Source of the DNA: Acidimicrobiia bacterium UBA6912 | GTDB lineage: Bacteria; Actinomycetota; Acidimicrobiia; Spongiisociales; UBA5794 | Assembly (NCBI GenBank): GCA_002450985.1 | Contig: DKBA01000221.1 | Span: 1-7,946 of the forward strand | DNA length: 7,946 nucleotides | Direction: 5' to 3' | Part shown: one piece after another, positions 6,169 through 7,946 of the stretch | How positions within the stretch are numbered: the first letter of the stretch is position 1 | Layout of the letters: the number at the start of each line of letters is the position of its first letter | The notes under the pieces: model-generated | What the model saw: only the letters and a program-made list of their open reading frames with translations | What the model was told of the DNA's origin: nothing | Database searches by the model: none | Made by a program: the position numbers and the translations under genes

Positions 6169-7107
6169 GGGGCGGTCCAGCCCGCCCGCCCACGACTCCA
6201 CCGCCTGGAGCGACGTGAAGCGCGGGGACCAGCCCAGCTCACGGGTGATGCGTTCCGTCGAGGCGAGCCACGGGTATCGAGTGAGCGGCAGCCCGCTCGA
6301 GTCCGAGCGATCCTGCAGGTGCAGGCTCCACGTGACGTCGACCAGCCGGCGCAGCACGCCCTCGGGCACCGGCAGCGGCCGGCTCCCGGCGATTTCGATC
6401 AGCGCTCGCCACGACACGGTGCCGCTGCCCGCCACGTTCCAGGTGCCCGGCCGGGCCGCCACGAGCACCGCCTCGACGGCGGCGACGTAGTCGTCGAGGT
6501 GCACGAACTGCATCGGAGGGTCGGCGCCGGCGCACACGGGCATGACAGGGAGCGCCAGTGAGGCGGTGATGAAGTTCACGGCTCTCGGAGCGAGCACGAT
6601 GCAGGCCCTGAGGACCGCCGCCGCCGGTCCCCCGCTCCGGGCGGCGTCGCCCAGCAGCGTCTCGACCTCGGCCTTGTGCGCCGAGTAGGCGAAACCGGGC
6701 AGCGGGCGCAACGGCTCGTCCTCGGTGTGGAAGCCGGTTCCGGGCCACGCTCCGTACGTGGTGGTGCTCGACGGATAGACGACGGTGGCGACCCCGGCGG
6801 CACGGGCATCGTCCACCAGGCGAGCCGTCGCATCGACGTTCACTTCGTGCGCCGCGGCGGGCCGGTGCGATTGCTGGATGACGAACGCATGATGGACGAT
6901 CGTGTCGATGCCCTGAGTGAGCAGCACGTCGCCGAGACCGTCGCGGATGTCGCGTGCCACGAGCACCGCCCCCGGGATGTCGACGGCGACGACATCGGTG
7001 GCGACGACGTCGACGCCGGGGGCCTGCACGAGCCGGCGCGCCACGGCGCCCCCGAGGAGTCCCGCGGCGCCCGTGACCAGCACCCGGCGAACGGGGGCAC
7101 TGCTCAT
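6118..7107 (-). CDS. NAD-dependent epimerase/dehydratase, extended SDR family
   Basis: This 329-residue Rossmann-fold oxidoreductase or epimerase likely acts on a nucleotide sugar, sugar or other hydroxylated substrate. The N-terminal dinucleotide motif is TGAAGLLGG (12-20, GxxGxxG). Asp38 at the end of strand 2 favours NAD over NADP. VHHAF (71-75) and the SSTTTYG stretch (113-119) follow. The catalytic pair is Tyr141 and Lys145 in YSAHK. QFVHLDDYVAAV (200-211) and WNVAGSGTVSW (223-233) belong to the substrate-side region of extended SDRs. The start ATG forms an ATGA overlap with the upstream small gene; the open frame upstream of it is not SDR sequence. The last 20 or so residues are arginine-rich (316-321 RRRRRR region) and lie antisense to the hydrolase end, so they may be an accidental extension. 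The substrate is not predictable. Confidence 0.9.
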   Translation of the reverse strand: MSSAPVRRVLVTGAAGLLGGAVARRLVQAPGVDVVATDVVAVDIPGAVLVARDIRDGLGDVLLTQGIDTIVHHAFVIQQSHRPAAAHEVNVDATARLVDDARAAGVATVVYPSSTTTYGAWPGTGFHTEDEPLRPLPGFAYSAHKAEVETLLGDAARSGGPAAAVLRACIVLAPRAVNFITASLALPVMPVCAGADPPMQFVHLDDYVAAVEAVLVAARPGTWNVAGSGTVSWRALIEIAGSRPLPVPEGVLRRLVDVTWSLHLQDRSDSSGLPLTRYPWLASTERITRELGWSPRFTSLQAVESWAGGLDRPSPRRRRRRAAGEGPPD

Positions 7108-7466
7108 GCCACGTCGTCGGTGAACGCCAGCTCGAGCCTCCCGAACGCCGGAACGGTGAAGGCCATCACCACCGTGTGGCTGCCGGGCGCCAGGCCGGGC
7201 GCGGTCGCCGAGACCACGATGTCCTTCCCGGCGGCGAGGCCGAATCGGTGCTCGTCGTCGACACCGGAGAATGGCACGGTCGTGTCCTCGAGGTGGAAGA
7301 AGCACGACTCCGCCGGCACGGCCTCACCGTCGACGACCAGCGGCTCGAGGGCGACGGCCTCCCCACTCCCGAGCGAGTTGCGCAGGGTGAACTCCCATCC
7401 CTGGTCGGTGGTGCGCAGCGACCCGGGCACGTAGAGCCTCCGCAGCAGGAACGCGGGCACCTTCAC
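7104..7466 (-). CDS. Small beta-rich protein of unknown function, possibly DUF6379/CGDB-like
   Basis: I do not recognise this 120-residue protein with certainty. It has alternating hydrophobic strands, Gly and Asp turns, no signal peptide and no membrane segment, which suggests a small beta-sandwich. Points seen: an N-terminal FLLRRLYVPGSL (6-17), an EFTLRNSLGSGEAVAL stretch, VVDGEAVP, and a C-terminal strand FGRLELAFTDD. The VDGxxVP turn and overall layout recall DUF6379, which includes C-glycoside deglycosidase beta subunits, but this is from memory and weak. The start is the GTG at 7466: AAGGAGG lies six bases upstream inside the KARI-like gene, and the GTGA overlaps that gene's stop. Its own stop overlaps the epimerase start. 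Being translated between two enzymes suggests a partner or accessory subunit of one of them. Confidence 0.72.
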   Translation of the reverse strand: MKVPAFLLRRLYVPGSLRTTDQGWEFTLRNSLGSGEAVALEPLVVDGEAVPAESCFFHLEDTTVPFSGVDDEHRFGLAAGKDIVVSATAPGLAPGSHTVVMAFTVPAFGRLELAFTDDVA

Positions 7467-7946
7467 GACGGCCCTCCTTCCAAGGCAGCACGCAGGCGGC
7501 GTTCGGCATCGCTGATCGGGTCGTCCCCTGCCGTCATCGCCTGGATCGCAGCGAGCGTCGGGTAGCCGGCGTCTCGCTCCGCCTGCAGCGTGGCCGCGAA
7601 GCCGCCGGACCGGATGTCGTCGATCGTGGCCCGAAAGGCACGGTCCATCGCATCGATGTCGACGTCGCCGAACCGGAGGTATCCGCCGTACTGGGCGGCG
7701 AGCCCGTGCCACGTGGTCGATCGGTAGAAGCCCTGAGCCGCAAAGGTGGCGAACGTCCGCGACATCTCGCCGGACATGTACATCTCGAGGACCAGCGCCT
7801 CAGGCGGGAGGCCGGCGTCGACACCGGCGTAGAAGGCGGTGATCATCGCCGCCCCCAGCACGGGGCCGACCGTCTGCTCGACCAGAAGGTCGATGAGCGC
7901 CTCGTCGGCAGCCGACAGCTCCACCAGGCCCCGCTGGAGAGCACCT
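7463..7946 (-). CDS. Ketol-acid-reductoisomerase-like protein, C-terminal domain only (5' end outside window)
   Basis: The visible 160 residues are the all-helical, knotted C-terminal domain of KARI-type enzymes. In valine, leucine and isoleucine synthesis true KARI (IlvC) isomerises and reduces acetohydroxy acids with Mg2+ and NAD(P)H. In fragment numbering, IDLLVEQT (18-25) matches the SDLMGEQT motif of known KARIs, keeping the metal-binding Asp19 and Glu23. PPEALVLE (47-54) matches the next helix, keeping Glu54. A YG motif (86-87), a DIRSGGFA motif (110-117) and a C-terminal LRAAL helix also fit. Differences are a Ser where the second helix normally has its next Glu, and no clear substrate serine before the YG motif. 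It is therefore called KARI-like, not IlvC. No start is assigned; the GTG at 7922 falls within family sequence. The N-terminal Rossmann domain should lie beyond the window edge. Confidence 0.75.
   Translation of the reverse strand, partial: GALQRGLVELSAADEALIDLLVEQTVGPVLGAAMITAFYAGVDAGLPPEALVLEMYMSGEMSRTFATFAAQGFYRSTTWHGLAAQYGGYLRFGDVDIDAMDRAFRATIDDIRSGGFAATLQAERDAGYPTLAAIQAMTAGDDPISDAERRLRAALEGGPS
7473..7479 (-). promoter_or_regulatory. Strong ribosome-binding site inside the KARI-like gene
   Basis: AAGGAGG on the minus strand lies six bases before the GTG at 7466 and within the last codons of the upstream gene. It decides the start of the small protein and rejects a longer version that would overlap the KARI-like gene by about 250 bases. 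Confidence 0.8.

Noticed and set aside
7108..7305. Longer version of the epimerase starting at 7305 on the minus strand
   Set aside because: The Rossmann motif starts right after the ATG at 7107. The extension overlaps the small gene and has no SDR features.
7467..7712. Longer version of the small protein starting at 7712 on the minus strand
   Set aside because: The extra 82 residues overlap the KARI-like gene in another frame and are low-complexity. The SD and GTGA overlap point to 7466.
1..7946. CRISPR arrays, insertion sequences, tRNA or rRNA genes, phage genes
   Set aside because: I saw no regularly spaced repeats, transposase motifs, terminal inverted repeats, cloverleaf sequences or phage proteins on reading both strands.

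Overview
The window is G+C-rich (roughly 70% by eye), densely coded, and uses GTG and TTG starts, four-base stop/start overlaps and TANNNT-type -10 elements close to genes. This suggests an actinobacterium, possibly of the Acidimicrobiia kind or an uncultured relative. No rRNA, tRNA or marker gene is present, so the placement is a guess.

Positions 1-4524 (+ strand) hold a nearly complete BMP-family ABC importer operon: a 5'-truncated BMP/PnrA-like substrate-binding lipoprotein, a tandem-domain ATPase and two permeases. The order matches the purine-nucleoside uptake systems of the NupNOPQ/RnsABCD type. A strong hairpin terminator and a candidate -10 element sit between the binding protein and the ATPase. 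The ATPase and the two permeases are joined by ATGA overlaps. No nucleoside-catabolic gene lies beside them, so the ligand is inferred from family only.

Positions 4525-4747 are a 223-base gap with a candidate -10 element, a 14-base perfect palindrome and a ribosome-binding site. They lead to a six-segment membrane protein of VC0807/DUF3159 type (4748-5386). After 29 bases comes a small alpha/beta hydrolase with an intact Ser-Asp-His triad (5416-6168), which looks leaderless.

Positions 6118-7946 (- strand) hold a three-gene cassette read toward the hydrolase: the C-terminal part of a ketol-acid-reductoisomerase (KARI)-like protein, a 120-residue probable beta-rich protein of unknown function, and an extended SDR NAD-dependent epimerase/dehydratase. 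The three are joined by GTGA and ATGA overlaps, so they are probably made together. The KARI-like domain keeps the first metal-binding Asp/Glu pair but differs at the other acidic position and around the substrate serine. The cassette is therefore the best candidate here for an undescribed pathway. The SDR and hydrolase genes overlap tail to tail by 51 bases.
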